From Pseudomonas rubra (GTDB lineage: Bacteria > Pseudomonadota > Gammaproteobacteria > Pseudomonadales > Pseudomonadaceae): DNA of 45,320 nt. A program made the position numbers and the translations under genes. Positions 44,068 through 45,320 of the stretch are shown here, one piece after another; the first letter of the stretch is position 1; every line of letters begins with the position of its first letter. Below the pieces are notes generated by a model. It did not search any database and was not told the origin of the DNA. It saw only the letters and a program-made list of their open reading frames with translations. Where the stretch lies: NCBI RefSeq assembly GCF_028656935.1, contig NZ_JAMDGZ010000007.1, positions 1 to 45,320 on the forward strand. Direction: 5' to 3'.

Positions 44068-45229
44068 GCTGCGCAGCCGTGCGTTACTGGCCAAGCTGAT
44101 CGGCTTTGCCACGGTCAGTCGCGATTCGAACCTGGCCTTGATCGAGTTCGTCCGCGACTACCTGCACAGCCTGGGGGTGAGCTGCGAGCTGATCTACAAC
44201 GCAGAGCGCAGCAAGGCCAACCTGCTGGCCAGCATTGGCCCGGCGGTGGCCGGCGGGGTGGTGTTGTCGGGGCATACCGATGTGGTGCCGGTGGACGGTC
44301 AGCCGTGGACGCTGGAGCCGTTCAGCCTCACCGAGCGCGACGGCAAGCTGTACGGCCGCGGCGCCGCCGACATGAAAGGCTACCTGGCCTCGGTGCTGGC
44401 GGCGGTACCGCTGTTTGTCGCAAGCCCCCTGCGCCGGCCGGTGCATCTGGCGTTCTCCTATGACGAGGAGGTCGGCTGCCTGGGCGTGCGCAGCCTGTTG
44501 CACGTGCTGCCCCAGCGCATCCCACAGCCGGCCTTGTGCTTGATCGGCGAGCCTACCGAGCTCAAGCCGGTACTCGGCCACAAGGGCAAGCTGGCCATGC
44601 GTTGCCATGTACAGGGTGCGCCTTGCCATTCGGCTTACGCGCCCTATGGCGTCAACGCCATCGAGCAGGCGGCGCGGCTGATCGGCTGCCTGGGCGAGAT
44701 CGGCCAGCGCCTGGCCGCGCCCGAGCATCAGGATGCGCGCTTTGACCCGGCGTTCTCCACCGTGCAGGTCGGGGTGATCCAGGGCGGTACGGCGCTGAAC
44801 ATCGTCCCGGCCGATTGCCGTTTCGACTTTGAAGTACGCGCGTTGCCGGCCTTCGAGCCGCAGGCGGTGGTAGATGAGTTGCACACCTATGCGCAGCAAA
44901 CGTTGCTGCCGGCCATGCAAGCGGTAAAGGCCGACACAGCGATTCGCTTCGAGCCGATTTCAGCCTACCCGGGCCTGGCCACTGCGCCTGAAAGCGCTGC
45001 GGCACAACTGGTCGCGCAACTGTGCGGCAGCGATGCCTTCAGCACCGTGGCCTTCGGCACTGAAGGCGGCTTGTTCGACCAGGCCGGGATCCCGGCGGTG
45101 GTGTGCGGGCCGGGCAGCATGGACCAGGGCCACAAGCCGGATGAATTTGTCAGTGTCGAGCAGATGGCGGCCTGTGACCGGCTGATGGACCGTCTGGCCG
45201 AGTACCTGTGCAGCAACGAACAACAATAA
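44060..45229 (+). CDS. ArgE-like M20 metallodeacylase
   Basis: This 389-residue M20-family enzyme is of the acetylornithine deacetylase type. Zinc-ligand motifs are LSGHTDVVPVDG (His/Asp), GRGAADMKG (bridging Asp), DEEVGCLG (catalytic Glu pair), and the late FGTEGGLFDQAGIPAVVCGPG, with the last His in GHKPDEFVS. ATG 44060 overlaps the DUF1028 stop by 8 bp and is preferred to the earlier in-frame start. In a catabolic operon it more likely deacylates a pathway intermediate than serves arginine synthesis. Confidence 0.92.
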   Translation: MSELRSRALLAKLIGFATVSRDSNLALIEFVRDYLHSLGVSCELIYNAERSKANLLASIGPAVAGGVVLSGHTDVVPVDGQPWTLEPFSLTERDGKLYGRGAADMKGYLASVLAAVPLFVASPLRRPVHLAFSYDEEVGCLGVRSLLHVLPQRIPQPALCLIGEPTELKPVLGHKGKLAMRCHVQGAPCHSAYAPYGVNAIEQAARLIGCLGEIGQRLAAPEHQDARFDPAFSTVQVGVIQGGTALNIVPADCRFDFEVRALPAFEPQAVVDELHTYAQQTLLPAMQAVKADTAIRFEPISAYPGLATAPESAAAQLVAQLCGSDAFSTVAFGTEGGLFDQAGIPAVVCGPGSMDQGHKPDEFVSVEQMAACDRLMDRLAEYLCSNEQQ

Positions 45230-45239
45230 GGAGTCTGCA

Positions 45240-45320
45240 GTGAAAGATTTCAATGAGTGGAGCAACCTGGCGCAACAGCAGCGCCTGATCGACAGTGCGT
45301 TTATGGGGTTATGCCGAGAT
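45240..45320 (+). CDS. 5' end of the next operon gene, cut by window end
   Basis: GTG 45240 lies behind AGGAG (45230-45234), 10 bp after the M20 stop, and opens a frame that runs 27 codons to the window edge, beginning VKDFNEWSNLAQQQ. It is clearly the next gene of the catabolic operon. The fragment is too short to identify; an aldehyde-dehydrogenase-type enzyme would fit the context but is a guess. Confidence 0.55.
   Translation, partial: MKDFNEWSNLAQQQRLIDSAFMGLCRD

Overview
The window looks like a Pseudomonas chromosome (fluorescens/putida type). The evidence is high-GC coding with Pseudomonas-like codon choice, a REP-type palindrome at about 38804-38859, a LapF/LapHIJ-like adhesin and type I secretion locus, and the common Pseudomonas pair of tyrosine recombinase and KfrA-like coiled-coil genes, here decayed. 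No tRNA, rRNA, CRISPR array or intact insertion sequence was seen. All family assignments come from reading motifs by eye; no database search was run.

Region 1 (about 300-13187, all + strand) is a compact biosynthetic gene cluster with mostly overlapping or touching genes. It encodes a class III aminotransferase, an A-T-E type NRPS, a DMT-family exporter, a GNAT acetyltransferase, an FrhB-like iron-sulfur oxidoreductase, an EPSP-synthase-like enzyme, an MDR dehydrogenase, a second A-T NRPS, a free-standing condensation domain and a free-standing thioesterase. The parts list suggests a small, probably two-residue, peptide. At least one building block could be made by the EPSP-synthase-like enzyme, the redox enzymes and the aminotransferase. 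Several key motifs are altered: the E domain lacks both catalytic residues, the C domain has HHxxxNH, and the EPSPS loop is changed. I do not recognise the product, and this is the best candidate for an undescribed system in the window.

Region 2 (13184-14308) is a decayed scar. It holds the C-terminal piece of a tyrosine recombinase on the minus strand, head to head with a frameshifted KfrA-like coiled-coil remnant on the plus strand. It directly abuts the thioesterase gene and may mark the edge of a mobile island.

Region 3 (14309-26472) carries a GNAT gene, a DUF6916-like gene and an orphan phage tail-collar (MdpB-type) gene. After a terminator come a 3036-residue LEPR/DUF4347 surface protein rich in FG-GAP, cadherin-like and Ig-like modules, and a TolC-family lipoprotein.

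Region 4 (26473-38799) holds gene debris, a minus-strand GNAT gene, and a LapF-like locus. The locus has a 2231-residue adhesin with a BapA-type prefix, 3 + 16 Ig-like repeats and a C-terminal RTX-like secretion region. Overlapping TolC, ABC exporter and HlyD-type adaptor genes follow. The two giant proteins have two TolC proteins but only one ABC/adaptor pair in the window.

Region 5 (38800-45320) holds the REP element, a solitary minus-strand AAA+ ATPase of unknown function, and a catabolic-looking + strand operon: flavin monooxygenase, RidA, DUF1028 protein, ArgE-like M20 deacylase, and the first 27 codons of a further gene cut by the window end.
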